Assembly (NCBI RefSeq): GCF_014229095.1
Contig: NZ_JAARZC010000002.1
Location: forward strand, 62,001 to 126,000
Length of the DNA: 64,000 nucleotides
From: Listeria cossartiae subsp. cayugensis
GTDB taxonomy: Bacteria > Bacillota > Bacilli > Lactobacillales > Listeriaceae
Reading direction: 5' to 3'
Below are positions 1-8,090 of this stretch, piece after piece; position 1 is the first letter of the stretch; each line of letters begins with the position of its first letter. The position numbers and the translations under genes are program-made. Below the pieces are notes generated by a model. That model was given only the letters and a program-made list of their open reading frames with translations. It searched no databases and had not been told where the DNA came from.

Positions 1-498
1 TTCTTGTGTCGTTTGCTTTTGGGCACCAACTTTCACGCCACTAAAATCATTCACACTTGTAAATTTATCTTTATCTGTTTTTCTAATCACAACTCGTTGT
101 TGAACGAACATATATGGATCAGAAAAATCTACTTCTTTTTGACGTTCGGGTGTTGGTGACATCCCGGAAATAATCATATCAATTTTGCCGGTTTTTAGTG
201 AGCCAAGTAAACTGTCGAAGTTCATTTCTTTAATATCTAACTTCACATCTAAATCTTTGGCAATTTTTTCGGCAATGCTTACATCAAAACCAACGACTTT
301 ATCTTTACCATCGATTGTTTGATGAAATTCATACGGTGGATAGTCAGCGGAAAGTCCGACTGTCAAAACACCTTTTTCTTGAATGTTAGTTAAGGTTTGA
401 TCCTTGGTATCAGCGGCGAACACAGTAGTGAAGCCAGAAAATACAACTATAAAAACAAGTAAAATTGCGGCGAACTTTTGTAATAAATGCTTCTGCAT
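1..498 (-). CDS. arpJ: Amino-acid ABC transporter substrate-binding/permease protein, 3' part outside window
   Basis: The first 166 residues are present. A hydrophobic signal segment (about residues 5-28) is followed by a periplasmic-binding-protein-3 type amino-acid receptor domain, with the family signature around residues 50-60 (SADYPPYEF) and the GFDV and MIISGMSPTPER motifs. There is no lipobox Cys after the signal. This fits a receptor fused to its own permease rather than a lipoprotein. Gene order matches lmo2250, annotated arpJ, a fused receptor-permease gene; the permease half would lie left of the window. The start ATG is preceded by AAGGGAG at good spacing. Substrate specificity cannot be read from this part. 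Confidence 0.8.
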   Translation of the reverse strand, partial: MQKHLLQKFAAILLVFIVVFSGFTTVFAADTKDQTLTNIQEKGVLTVGLSADYPPYEFHQTIDGKDKVVGFDVSIAEKIAKDLDVKLDIKEMNFDSLLGSLKTGKIDMIISGMSPTPERQKEVDFSDPYMFVQQRVVIRKTDKDKFTSVNDFSGVKVGAQKQTTQE

Positions 499-650
499 AA
501 GTACAACTCCCTTTAGTATTTGAGTAATTTATAATAAATGAATCGTTATTATCGATGTTTATTATAATACATCAAAATGAGTAAATATGCAATATCTTTT
601 TAAAATAATCTTATTTTTTCGTATAATTATTAGTTTTATTCAAAAAAATG

Positions 651-681
651 TATAAAAAGAACCTCGCATAAGCAAGGTTCT
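651..681 (-). terminator. Intrinsic terminator of the pit operon
   Basis: A 10-bp stem with one G-U pair (AGAACCTTGC / GCGAGGTTCT on the minus strand) and an ATAA-type loop is followed by a T-run. It sits 9 bases after the pit stop codon and separates it from arpJ. Confidence 0.9.
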
Positions 682-689
682 AAAGTGTA

Positions 690-1688
690 TTAAAGAATGA
701 ATCTTAGTACATAGAAGATAAGTGCTGCAATCGTTGCAGAAATAGGAAGTGTGATAACCCATGTGATAATCATGCGTTGTGCAGTATCCCATTTGACACC
801 TTTCACACGGTGAGCTGTTCCAACACCAAGGATAGAAGAGCTGATTACATGTGTTGTACTAACTGGTAAATGAATGAAAGTAGCACCGAAAATAATGATA
901 ACGGAGCTTAAATCAGCCGCTACACCATTAACTGGTTTGATTTTCATGATTTTACCGCCGACAGTTTTGATGATTTTCCAACCACCAATACTTGTACCAA
1001 TTGCCATTGCAATCGCACAGGATACTTGAACCCATAATTGCACATCATCAGTTGTTTGGAAACCACTAGCAATTAATGCCATTGTGATGATACCCATTGA
1101 TTTTTGTGCATCGTTTGTTCCGTGTGTGTATGATTGTAGCGCAGCAGTTCCGACTTGAATCATCCGGAAGCGCCGATTGGTCGTGGCTAAGTTTAAGTTC
1201 TTCAAGAATATCTTGAAAAGTGAATATATCGTGTAACCGACTACGAAAGCAAGTACAGGAGATACTAATAAACCAACAATGATTTTAGTAAATCCGCTGT
1301 ATTCAATTGATGCAAATCCAGCTGATGCAATTGCTGCACCTGCGATGGAGCCAATCAAGGCATGAGAGGAACTACTAGGAATTCCGAAATACCAAGTGAT
1401 TAAGTTCCATGCAATAGCTGAAAGTAATGCTGCTAAAATAACAAGTTCCCCGTGATCTAAAGCGAATGGGTTAACAATGTCTTTTGTAATTGTTTTAGCA
1501 ACCCCTGTGAATGAAATAGCACCCACAAAGTTCATTACAGCAGCGAGAATAATCGCATGTCGTGGTTTTAAGGCTTTTGTAGAGACACTAGTCGCAATGG
1601 CGTTAGCTGTATCATGAAACCCGTTGATTAGGTCAAATGCTAGCGCGGCAAGTACGATGACGAGGGTGATGAGAAACATTCCTTCCAT
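690..1688 (-). CDS. pit: PiT-family inorganic phosphate (low-affinity) transporter
   Basis: This 332-residue polytopic membrane protein should import phosphate, usually as a metal-phosphate complex, by ion symport. Both PiT signatures are visible: GFHDTANAIA near residue 23 and, in the second half, the repeat around GTNDAQKSMG. The two halves are the internally duplicated PiT core, joined by a short basic loop (LATTNRRFR). The start ATG follows AAGGGG at normal spacing. The gene lies 13 bases after a DUF47 gene on the same strand. That is the standard DUF47-pit operon, in which the PhoU-like DUF47 protein partners the transporter. Length is typical for Gram-positive members. Confidence 0.92.
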   Translation of the reverse strand: MEGMFLITLVIVLAALAFDLINGFHDTANAIATSVSTKALKPRHAIILAAVMNFVGAISFTGVAKTITKDIVNPFALDHGELVILAALLSAIAWNLITWYFGIPSSSSHALIGSIAGAAIASAGFASIEYSGFTKIIVGLLVSPVLAFVVGYTIYSLFKIFLKNLNLATTNRRFRMIQVGTAALQSYTHGTNDAQKSMGIITMALIASGFQTTDDVQLWVQVSCAIAMAIGTSIGGWKIIKTVGGKIMKIKPVNGVAADLSSVIIIFGATFIHLPVSTTHVISSSILGVGTAHRVKGVKWDTAQRMIITWVITLPISATIAALIFYVLRFIL

Positions 1689-1701
1689 CTATCTAGGCCC
1701 C

Positions 1702-2322
1702 TTACGCATTTTTCATGACAATTGATTCAAGCGTATTAGCAACGCTTTGACAACTATCAGCAATGTCTTCTAATTTTTCATAAACTTCTCTTAGACGAAT
1801 AAGTTTAATTGGATCTTTTTCGTTTTGGAAAAGTTGGATTAGTGATTCGCGGTAAACATCATCACATTGAGATTCGTAATCTTTAATTTGAATCGCAAGT
1901 TTACGAACATCTTTTAGTTTTTTATCAAAAACAAGATCAACTGCTTTTTCAATTTCAACAGTGCTTGCTTGAATAGCTTGGATAAATTTAGTCATGTATT
2001 CATCATAATGAGTGATTTGGCAGATTTCTAGTGAGAAAGCTGTTTCATCAAGTGCATCCATCACGTCATCAAGGCGGTTAGTAAGTTCTAACATATCCTC
2101 GCGTTCGATAGGTGTAATGAAAGCGTCGTTTAATTCCATAATCATTTTGTGAACCATGGAGTCCCCAGCTGTTTCATATTCTTTGATTTTATTCGAGAAA
2201 GTATGTAGATCCTCCACCGAATTAATGTTGTAAGTTGCAAAGAAATTTGCACCTTCATGTAAATTTACTGCAATGTCATGCAACAACGAAGCAAAACGGT
2301 CTTTTTTATTTTTAAAAGCCAT
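1702..2322 (-). CDS. DUF47 family PhoU-like Pit accessory protein
   Basis: This is a 206-residue, fully helical, charged protein of the DUF47/PhoU_div family. Such proteins pair with Pit transporters and are thought to tune phosphate uptake. Visible hallmarks are an acidic metal-binding pattern (EREDMLELTNRLDDVMDALDE, and a second ExxxD repeat near the C-terminus) and predicted four-helix bundles. I place the start at the ATG giving MAFKNKK because a GGGGG ribosome site lies 10 bases upstream; an in-frame ATG 21 bases further upstream has none. It is the first gene of the two-gene pit operon. Confidence 0.88.
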   Translation of the reverse strand: MAFKNKKDRFASLLHDIAVNLHEGANFFATYNINSVEDLHTFSNKIKEYETAGDSMVHKMIMELNDAFITPIEREDMLELTNRLDDVMDALDETAFSLEICQITHYDEYMTKFIQAIQASTVEIEKAVDLVFDKKLKDVRKLAIQIKDYESQCDDVYRESLIQLFQNEKDPIKLIRLREVYEKLEDIADSCQSVANTLESIVMKNA

Positions 2323-2708
2323 TTTCTTAATTCCCCCGATCATTTTTGGTCATTAATAATCAGCTCGCTTTTACTTTGAAAAGGGAGCTTTTTTCTTAAC
2401 GATAAGTTAACAAAAATTAATAAAAAACTTGATAGATCTTTACCACAAATTAATACTAACATAGGATGGGAATAAATAGGAAACTTTTTTTTGACGACTT
2501 TGCAAATAAACGTTCTGACAGCGTTTCCAATGGCTGTTTTTAGGTATTTCACTAAATGAATAAAAAAAGTAGATTTTTTGTGGCTTTTTATTAGGAGAGT
2601 AAGGCGCATTTCGGTATACTGGTTTTAAAATATAAATTTGCGAAAATAGTGTATAATTCATTTAAGAGAAAAAGTTCACAAAACAGTTTTCGTGAGGAGG
2701 GTTTCGTT
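2323..2708. other. Divergent intergenic region, DUF47-pit operon / aldo-keto reductase
   Basis: About 385 bases without a convincing gene. Short minus-strand open frames here have no ribosome site and low-complexity composition. On the plus strand a TATAAT at 2652-2657 could be the -10 of the aldo/keto reductase promoter, but no good -35 is seen. The region also holds a terminator-like hairpin at 2362-2395, listed separately. Confidence 0.5.
2362..2395 (+). terminator. Orphan terminator-like hairpin
   Basis: AGCTC-g-CTTTT pairs with AAAAG-g-GAGCT around a 6-base loop and is followed directly by six T on the plus strand. No plus-strand gene ends here, so either it terminates an unannotated short transcript or it is fortuitous. 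Confidence 0.5.
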
Positions 2709-3593
2709 TTGACAAAAACTTTACAAGACAGAATGATGCTGCCGGGGAATGAGACAATTCCTTATATTGGACTTGGTGTGTTTCAAGTAACAGAACAGGA
2801 ATTTATCGCTGGTGCTGTGGAGAAGGCCATTGAAGTTGGTTATCGGTTATTTGATACGGCGGCAGTTTATAATAATGAGGCAATTGTTGGGCAAGCGGTT
2901 GCGGATAGTGCGGTTTCGCGCGAAGAATTATTTATTAGCTCGAAAGTGTGGAACGGCGATCTTGGCTACGATGAGACGTTATTTGCGTTTGAACGGACGC
3001 TCGGAAATTTGAAACTGGATTATTTGGATTTATATTTGATTCACTGGCCAGTTGCGGGGAAATACCGTGATTCTTGGCGGGCGATGGAACGGTTGCATGA
3101 TGAAAAATTGATTAAATCGATTGGGGTTGCCAATTTCAAGCAACATCATTTAAGTGATTTATTAGTTGCTGCCAATGAAAAACCTGTGTTAAATCAAGTG
3201 GAAACGCATCCACTTTTACCGCAAAATGATCTTCGGAAATATTTAGCGGAACAAAATATCGCGCATGCGGCTTGGTCGCCACTTGCGAAGGGGATTTTAA
3301 TGCAAAATCCGGTGATTACAGAAATCGCGAAAAAACATCAAGCTTCTGTGGATCAAGTAATTTTACAATGGCATTTGAACCGCAATACGATTATTTTTCC
3401 GAAGTCGATTACTTCTAGTCGAATTGAAGAAAACTCACGCTTGTCGTATTTTCAATTGGATGCTAGTGATATGGAGAAAATTGATCGCTTGGAAACCGGG
3501 AAGCGTGTGGGGCCGGATCCGGATGATTTAGAGTACTTTTTAAGTAGCATTGAACGAGAACGTGCTTATTTAACAGGCGGGAGAACAGAATGA
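2709..3593 (+). CDS. Aldo/keto reductase (AKR5-like)
   Basis: A 294-residue NADPH-dependent aldo/keto reductase with the full catalytic tetrad: Asp and Tyr in the block YRLFDTAAVYNNE, Lys in FISSKVW, and His in LYLIHWP. The cofactor-binding C-terminal motif (IFPKSITSSRIEEN) is also present. I choose the TTG start: it lies 7-8 bases after GAGGAGG, whereas the in-frame ATG 60 bases upstream has no ribosome site. The stop codon overlaps the ATG of the next gene (ATGA), so it heads an apparent three-gene operon with an AlkD-like repair enzyme and a VOC protein. The physiological substrate is unknown; methylglyoxal-type aldehydes are typical for the family. Confidence 0.88.
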   Translation: MTKTLQDRMMLPGNETIPYIGLGVFQVTEQEFIAGAVEKAIEVGYRLFDTAAVYNNEAIVGQAVADSAVSREELFISSKVWNGDLGYDETLFAFERTLGNLKLDYLDLYLIHWPVAGKYRDSWRAMERLHDEKLIKSIGVANFKQHHLSDLLVAANEKPVLNQVETHPLLPQNDLRKYLAEQNIAHAAWSPLAKGILMQNPVITEIAKKHQASVDQVILQWHLNRNTIIFPKSITSSRIEENSRLSYFQLDASDMEKIDRLETGKRVGPDPDDLEYFLSSIERERAYLTGGRTE

Positions 3594-4246
3594 TAGATAT
3601 TCAAACGTTATTTCGCGCTAACGGTTCACCTCAAGATGCGAGCCCGATGGAAGCTTACATGAAAAATCAATTTACTTTTCTTGGGATTAGAGCCGGCGAA
3701 CGGAAAAAATTAGTAGTGACATTTTTGAAAGAAAATGGGACGCCGGTGGATTTGCTTGGATTTGCCGCTACCTTATTTGCGGAAGAGGAGCGCGAATTTC
3801 AATATGTGGCGATTGATTTATTGAGCCGTTATGGTAAAAAGCAGCCAAGTGAAGCGATAGAAGTCTACGAAAAATTAATTGTAACGAAATCTTGGTGGGA
3901 TACGGTAGATGGCTTGGCGGGAACGGTTGTAAGCAATCATTTCAAACTATATCCAGAACTGGTTCCTGCTTATAATGAAGCGTGGATCAACGGAGATAAT
4001 ATTTGGCTTGCGCGAACAGCGATTTTATTTCAGTTAAAATATAAAGAGCAAACCGATGTGGAATTGTTATTTTCCAACTGCGAAAAATGGCTTGATTCCA
4101 AAGAATTCTTTATTCAAAAAGCAATTGGTTGGGCGCTTAGACAATATGCGAAAGTGGATAGTGAGGCTGTTCGTCAGTTTGTAAATAGCCAGCCACTTGC
4201 ACCGTTAAGCCGTAGAGAAGCGCTTAAACATATCGGGGAGGCGTAA
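3590..4246 (+). CDS. AlkD-like DNA alkylation repair glycosylase
   Basis: A 218-residue all-helical HEAT-like-repeat protein of the DNA_alkylation family, which excises N3- and N7-alkylated purines. The diagnostic block KSWWDTVDGLAGTVVS (about residues 102-117) carries the Trp pair and the catalytic Asp. A second conserved block near residues 175-190 (FIQKAIGWALRQYAK) is also typical. Translation is coupled to the upstream aldo/keto reductase by an ATGA overlap. Other alkylation-repair genes (adaA, ogt) lie 2 kb downstream, so this part of the chromosome looks like an alkylation-defence neighbourhood. Confidence 0.9.
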   Translation: MIDIQTLFRANGSPQDASPMEAYMKNQFTFLGIRAGERKKLVVTFLKENGTPVDLLGFAATLFAEEEREFQYVAIDLLSRYGKKQPSEAIEVYEKLIVTKSWWDTVDGLAGTVVSNHFKLYPELVPAYNEAWINGDNIWLARTAILFQLKYKEQTDVELLFSNCEKWLDSKEFFIQKAIGWALRQYAKVDSEAVRQFVNSQPLAPLSRREALKHIGEA

Positions 4247-4247
4247 A

Positions 4248-4640
4248 ATGTTACATCACGTGGAAATCTATGTAGCCGATTTAGAAAAAAGTCGTGTATT
4301 TTGGTCAGAATTGTTAGAAGAGCTTTCTTATGAGTTATATCAGACGTGGACTGAAGGTTTTAGTTATAAGTTCGGGAAGACGTATTTAGTCTTTGTACAG
4401 ACCGAGGAACCGTTTCTTGCAGAAGGTTATCATCGTAAACGAGTTGGCCTTAATCATTTAGCTTTTCATGGTGATACCAAAGAACGAATTGATGAGTTTC
4501 GGGCTAAATTAAAAGCAAAAGGAATCCGGCTTCTATATGAAGACCGATATCCTTTTGCTGGTGGTAAAAATCATTATGCCGTATTTTTTGAAGATCCGGA
4601 TGGCATGAAAGTAGAAATTTGTACAGAAGTCACAGCGTAA
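4248..4640 (+). CDS. VOC (glyoxalase/bleomycin-resistance fold) family protein
   Basis: A 130-residue protein with paired beta-alpha-beta-beta-beta modules. It opens with MLHHVEIYVADLEKS, containing a metal-binding His, and ends with the typical FFEDPDGMKVEI block with a C-terminal Glu ligand. The middle HLAFHG supplies another His. Such proteins are metal-dependent lyases, isomerases or dioxygenases, or drug-binding proteins, and the exact reaction cannot be assigned. It starts 2 bases after the AlkD-like gene behind GGGGAGGCG, so it is the last gene of that operon, with a terminator overlapping its stop codon. Confidence 0.85.
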   Translation: MLHHVEIYVADLEKSRVFWSELLEELSYELYQTWTEGFSYKFGKTYLVFVQTEEPFLAEGYHRKRVGLNHLAFHGDTKERIDEFRAKLKAKGIRLLYEDRYPFAGGKNHYAVFFEDPDGMKVEICTEVTA

Positions 4641-4654
4641 TGTTGTGGCTTTTT
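4629..4654 (+). terminator. Terminator overlapping the VOC gene stop codon
   Basis: GTCACAGC pairs with GTTGTGGC (two wobble pairs) around GTAAT, followed by five T. The stem contains the last codons of the VOC gene, and the T-run touches the end of the convergent RluA-type gene. Confidence 0.75.
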
Positions 4655-5522
4655 AAAATACCCAATCATCCCCAGCTGGCGCAGAAAAATTCATTTCTTT
4701 GCCTTTGAAAGGATGGTTTAAATGTAATTTCTCGGCATGTAGCATGATGCGATTAGCACGAGGAGAACCGCCGTAAAGCGTATCGCCAATGATTGGATGA
4801 CCGATACCGCTTAAATGAACGCGGATTTGGTGTGTCCGACCAGTTTCGATTTGACACTCTACAAGCGAAGTGTTTTTTTCGTTATCATTTTCTAATACTT
4901 TTACATGGGTTACAGCGGGTTGACCGTATGGGCTGATTTGGCGTCTGGAGCCGTGGTGGCGATCTTCACCAATGGGTTTATTAATCGTCTGCATCACAAG
5001 CCCCCAAGTGCCGTCAACAGCTGCAAGATAAGTCCGGTGAATCGCTCTGTTTTCCATTTGCCACGATAGGCCGGCGATTGCTAATTTATTTTTAGCAAAA
5101 AGCACTAGTCCAGATGTTGTTTGATCGAGACGATGAACAGCTAAGGCATTCGCTTCTTGGCCTGTTTTTTCTAAATAATATTGCACTGCATTCGCGCATG
5201 TATCTCCTTCGTAACTATCATTCGGGTGCGTTTTCATACCAACAGGTTTATTCACGACAAGTAAAAAATCATCTTCATAAATAATTTCTAAGTCATACGC
5301 GTAAACCGGAATTTTTTCGTGCAAAATGTTTGGTAAAGAAAGACTTGCACCAACGAAAAGTGGTGTATTCCAATCTTCAAGTGGCTTATTATTAAGCAAA
5401 ACATCTTGCGACATGCGAATTTCATGGCGCGCTTTTTTTCCTAGATGAAATTTTTCTTGCAAAATAGTTGTTAATGAAAGGCCTTCCCAATCTTCTAAAA
5501 TGGGCAATGTTACATGTGTCAT
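4653..5522 (-). CDS. RluA/RluD-family pseudouridine synthase
   Basis: A 289-residue enzyme that should convert uridine to pseudouridine in rRNA or tRNA. An N-terminal S4-like RNA-binding segment (about residues 12-70) precedes the catalytic domain. The catalytic motif is AVHRLDQTTSGLVLFAK, with the nucleophilic Asp, near residue 133, and the later GRTHQIRVHL and GDTLYGG motifs complete the RluA pattern. Listeria encodes several RluA paralogues, so the target uridine is not assignable. The ribosome site is weak (GGATGAT). It is a monocistronic gene facing the VOC gene. Confidence 0.9.
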   Translation of the reverse strand: MTHVTLPILEDWEGLSLTTILQEKFHLGKKARHEIRMSQDVLLNNKPLEDWNTPLFVGASLSLPNILHEKIPVYAYDLEIIYEDDFLLVVNKPVGMKTHPNDSYEGDTCANAVQYYLEKTGQEANALAVHRLDQTTSGLVLFAKNKLAIAGLSWQMENRAIHRTYLAAVDGTWGLVMQTINKPIGEDRHHGSRRQISPYGQPAVTHVKVLENDNEKNTSLVECQIETGRTHQIRVHLSGIGHPIIGDTLYGGSPRANRIMLHAEKLHLNHPFKGKEMNFSAPAGDDWVF

Positions 5523-5558
5523 AATCGTATCATCCGTTCTAATTTAATTTTTTTATTC

Positions 5559-6107
5559 TTATTTGTCTCGAAATTGCTTTGGCGACAAACCAGTATGTCT
5601 TTTAAAAGTCGTTGAAAAATGGGAGGGATTTGGAAAGCCGGACAGTTTCCCGATAGTTTCAATGGACTGATCGGAATGAAGAAGCTGCTGTTTTACAAAG
5701 TCAATCCGAACATTCTCAAGATACGCAATAGGTGTAATCGTCTTAATCCGCTTAAACGTTCGATGTAAATGATATGGACTCCCGTGGCAATCGTCTGCAA
5801 TTGTTTGTAAAGTAAGTGGACGAGCAAAATTTTCCTTAATATAACTTTCGATATTAGTAACCCACTCGGTATCAGGTAACGCATTACCACCAGATTTGCA
5901 TCGTTTGCAAGCGCGATATCCATCCGAAAAAGCTTCCTCCGCACTATGAAAAATGACAATATTTTCTTTCTTTGGCAATCGTGATTTACAAGAAGGATAG
6001 CAAAAAATCTTCGTTGACGTAACTCCGTAGAAAAAAGAGCCATCAGCAGACTTGTCATTTGTTGCAATTGCTTGCCATCTTTTTTGGGTTAAGTAATAAT
6101 CCGACAA
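5559..6107 (-). CDS. adaA: AdaA: methylphosphotriester-DNA methyltransferase and AraC-type regulator
   Basis: The N-terminal Ada zinc domain has four Cys in the arrangement FCYPSC plus ACKRC (about residues 36, 40, 67 and 70). It is followed by an AraC-type double helix-turn-helix ending in SHFSTTFKRHTGLSPKQFR. In B. subtilis AdaA the first Cys accepts a methyl group from the phosphate backbone and the protein then activates the adaptive response. I place the start at TTG because GAGGTGA lies 6 bases upstream; the in-frame GTG 9 bases earlier overlaps that ribosome site. It lacks the second methyltransferase domain of E. coli Ada. That activity is supplied by the divergent ogt gene. Confidence 0.9.
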   Translation of the reverse strand: MSDYYLTQKRWQAIATNDKSADGSFFYGVTSTKIFCYPSCKSRLPKKENIVIFHSAEEAFSDGYRACKRCKSGGNALPDTEWVTNIESYIKENFARPLTLQTIADDCHGSPYHLHRTFKRIKTITPIAYLENVRIDFVKQQLLHSDQSIETIGKLSGFPNPSHFSTTFKRHTGLSPKQFRDK

Positions 6108-6252
6108 TGTTATCACCTCAACTTCTTATTAATCATAAACGTTATCAAGCCAAATTGCGAGGGAAACTTTTCTAATCTTGCTTTTATAGTGAAACTGCAT
6201 AGGAAATCCACCTAATTAAGCGTATAATTAACGTTAGAAAGAGGTGAAGAGA

Positions 6253-6711
6253 ATGGCGACTTTATACTATGATACGATCCATTTTTCAGAAAAAGAGCTT
6301 TATTTCGCCGCGACAGATCTAGGGCTAGTTTATATTGGAACACAAGAAGAACAAATCCAATCAGCCACGTTTGCCCCAGAAAAGATGACACTATATAAAG
6401 AAGAAATCCGAGCTTATTTGAACGGCGAACGTACGCAATTTACTGTACCAATTGATTTGGCAGCGACTCCTTTACAACTTGAGGTGTTTAATGCCTTACA
6501 AACCATTCCATACGGGGAAACACGAACCTACACAGAAATCGCCGAGCAAATCAATCGCCCTAAAGCTGTTCGCGCAGTAGGAACAGCAATTGGCAAAAAC
6601 CCACTACTTTTAGTCATACCTTGCCACAGAGTTATTGGCAAAAATGGCAAATTAACTGGTTATAGCGGCGGAATAGCGATGAAAGAAGCATTACTAACAC
6701 TAGAAAAATAA
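6253..6711 (+). CDS. ogt: Methylated-DNA--protein-cysteine methyltransferase
   Basis: A 152-residue suicide methyltransferase that removes methyl groups from O6-methylguanine. The active-site motif VIPCHRVIG (Cys near residue 119) and the preceding helix-turn-helix block (YTEIAEQINRPKAVRAVGTAIGKNPL) are intact. The start ATG follows GAGGTGA; a GTG 9 bases upstream overlaps that site and is not used. It is divergent from adaA across about 145 bases, which suggests shared control by methylated AdaA. A perfect terminator follows the stop. Confidence 0.93.
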   Translation: MATLYYDTIHFSEKELYFAATDLGLVYIGTQEEQIQSATFAPEKMTLYKEEIRAYLNGERTQFTVPIDLAATPLQLEVFNALQTIPYGETRTYTEIAEQINRPKAVRAVGTAIGKNPLLLVIPCHRVIGKNGKLTGYSGGIAMKEALLTLEK

Positions 6712-6716
6712 AGCTT

Positions 6717-6758
6717 AAATCAATTCTCTTTTTAATATGAGAATTGATTTATTTTTTT
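6717..6758 (+). terminator. Terminator of ogt
   Basis: A 12-bp perfect stem (AAATCAATTCTC / GAGAATTGATTT) with a 10-base loop, followed by A and seven T. Confidence 0.92.
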
Positions 6759-6785
6759 ATCTACTGTACTATAGTAACTAGTACA
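6745..6785 (+). promoter_or_regulatory. Promoter with YtrA-type palindromic operator
   Basis: TTGATT (6745-6750) and TACTAT (6767-6772), 16 bases apart, form a plausible sigma-A promoter. A perfect inverted repeat TGTACT-N9-AGTACA (6765-6785) covers the -10. It lies just upstream of a GntR/YtrA-type regulator gene, so autorepression is the obvious inference. Confidence 0.6.
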
Positions 6786-6826
6786 ATTAGTTCTCTATAG
6801 TAGAGTTCATGAAAGCAGGGGGAGAG

Positions 6827-7222
6827 ATGTTTAAGATTAACACAAAAAGTCAACTACCGATTTATGAACAGATCGTCCAAAAAATTAAAGAACAAGTTGT
6901 CAAAGGGATATTAAAAGAAGGCGAAAAGATACTGTCGATACGGGAATTTGCTAGTAGAATAGGAGTGAATCCAAACACTGTGAGTAAAGCTTACCAAGAA
7001 TTAGAACGGCAAGAAGTCATCGTCACGGTCAAAGGAAAAGGAACCTTTATAGCGAATCAAACAGATAAAGTTAATTCGCCAAAAAAGTTAGCAGAGACAA
7101 AAGTAAAATTAAAAGAAACAATACTCGATTTAGTTTACCTTGGAATTAATGTAGAGGAAATACATAGATTATCAGATGAATATAGTCAAGACATCATTGG
7201 AGGTGACGTGGTTGAAGGTTGA
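6827..7222 (+). CDS. GntR-family (YtrA subfamily) transcriptional regulator
   Basis: A 131-residue regulator with an N-terminal winged helix (QLPIYEQIVQKIKEQVVKG to GVNPNTVSKAYQELERQEV, residues about 9-65). The short helical C-terminal tail is characteristic of the YtrA subfamily rather than the large effector domains of other GntR proteins. YtrA-type genes usually head ABC-transporter operons induced by cell-envelope stress, and here an ATPase and a permease follow. The start ATG lies behind AGGGGG; an ATG 18 bases upstream has no ribosome site. The last 11 bases overlap the ATPase gene. Confidence 0.9.
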   Translation: MFKINTKSQLPIYEQIVQKIKEQVVKGILKEGEKILSIREFASRIGVNPNTVSKAYQELERQEVIVTVKGKGTFIANQTDKVNSPKKLAETKVKLKETILDLVYLGINVEEIHRLSDEYSQDIIGGDVVEG

Positions 7223-8090
7223 TGCGCTTAGTAAAAAAATTGATGGAAAACTCTTATTGGATAAAATAACATTTGAAGTAAAACCAGGAGAAATTGTTGG
7301 TATAGTTGGACGGAACGGCGTAGGAAAAACAACTCTTTTTCGGACGATAATGGGTTTTTATATTCCAGATGAGGGGGATGTATACCTAGATGAGCCTTTA
7401 AGCAAAAATCCTCAACTAAAGCAAAGACTGTTTATGCTTCAAGATAATTTAAGTTGTTGGGATGGATATAAAATTCCAACGATCAAAAAATTCTATCAAA
7501 AGACATATCCATTATTTGATGGAGCTAAGTTTGATGATTTGATGAAGCAAGTCAACCTAGCCACAGATGTAAAATTTCAAAATTATTCTAAAGGAATGAA
7601 GGGGCTATTTGGCCTTGTTTTGGCACTTTCGGTAGGATCCGATTATATTTTACTCGACGAACCAATGGAAGGCCTAGATATCATTGCTCAAAAGAAAATT
7701 ATGGGCATATTGTTAGGAGAAGTGGAAAAACGAAAACTAGGAATTATTATTTCTTCGCACCGTTTAGATGATTTAGATCCGATTGCTGATTATATTCATA
7801 TTTTGCAAGATAATCATATTGAAGAATCGTATCATCTGGAATCGCTTCGAGAACAAGCTGTTAAGATCCAAATCGCTTTTGAAAATAAGAAAATACCACC
7901 TATTTTACTTGAAAACGGAAAAATAATTAACAAGTATGGCCGTGTATATACCATTTTATTCCGAGATATGAATACGGAATTATATGCGGCAATTAAAAAA
8001 GAAAAACCGATTTTCATGGATGAACTCGCTGTTACGCTGGAAGACCTGTTTATCTATCATCTAGAAGAACAAGGAGGCGATAAAGCATGA
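7212..8090 (+). CDS. ABC transporter ATP-binding protein of YtrA-type operon
   Basis: A 292-residue ATPase with Walker A GRNGVGKTT (about residues 36-44), a degenerate signature YSKGMKG and Walker B YILLDEP. This is typical of ATPases paired with ABC-2 permeases for export or for antibiotic and envelope-stress sensing. I choose the TTG start 5 bases after GGAGGTGA, inside the end of the regulator gene; no suitable ATG exists. About 80 residues after the nucleotide-binding domain form a C-terminal extension of unknown role. The stop overlaps the permease start (ATGA), so the three proteins are translationally coupled. Confidence 0.9.
   Translation: MKVDALSKKIDGKLLLDKITFEVKPGEIVGIVGRNGVGKTTLFRTIMGFYIPDEGDVYLDEPLSKNPQLKQRLFMLQDNLSCWDGYKIPTIKKFYQKTYPLFDGAKFDDLMKQVNLATDVKFQNYSKGMKGLFGLVLALSVGSDYILLDEPMEGLDIIAQKKIMGILLGEVEKRKLGIIISSHRLDDLDPIADYIHILQDNHIEESYHLESLREQAVKIQIAFENKKIPPILLENGKIINKYGRVYTILFRDMNTELYAAIKKEKPIFMDELAVTLEDLFIYHLEEQGGDKA

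Noticed and set aside
2340-2661. Two short minus-strand frames in the DUF47/aldo-keto reductase gap
   Set aside because: They are rich in Lys, Phe, Ser and Asn as random AT-rich frames are, with no ribosome site and overlapping each other.
5693-6067. 124-codon open frame inside adaA
   Set aside because: It is out of frame with the intact Ada zinc and AraC domains and shows no recognisable domain.
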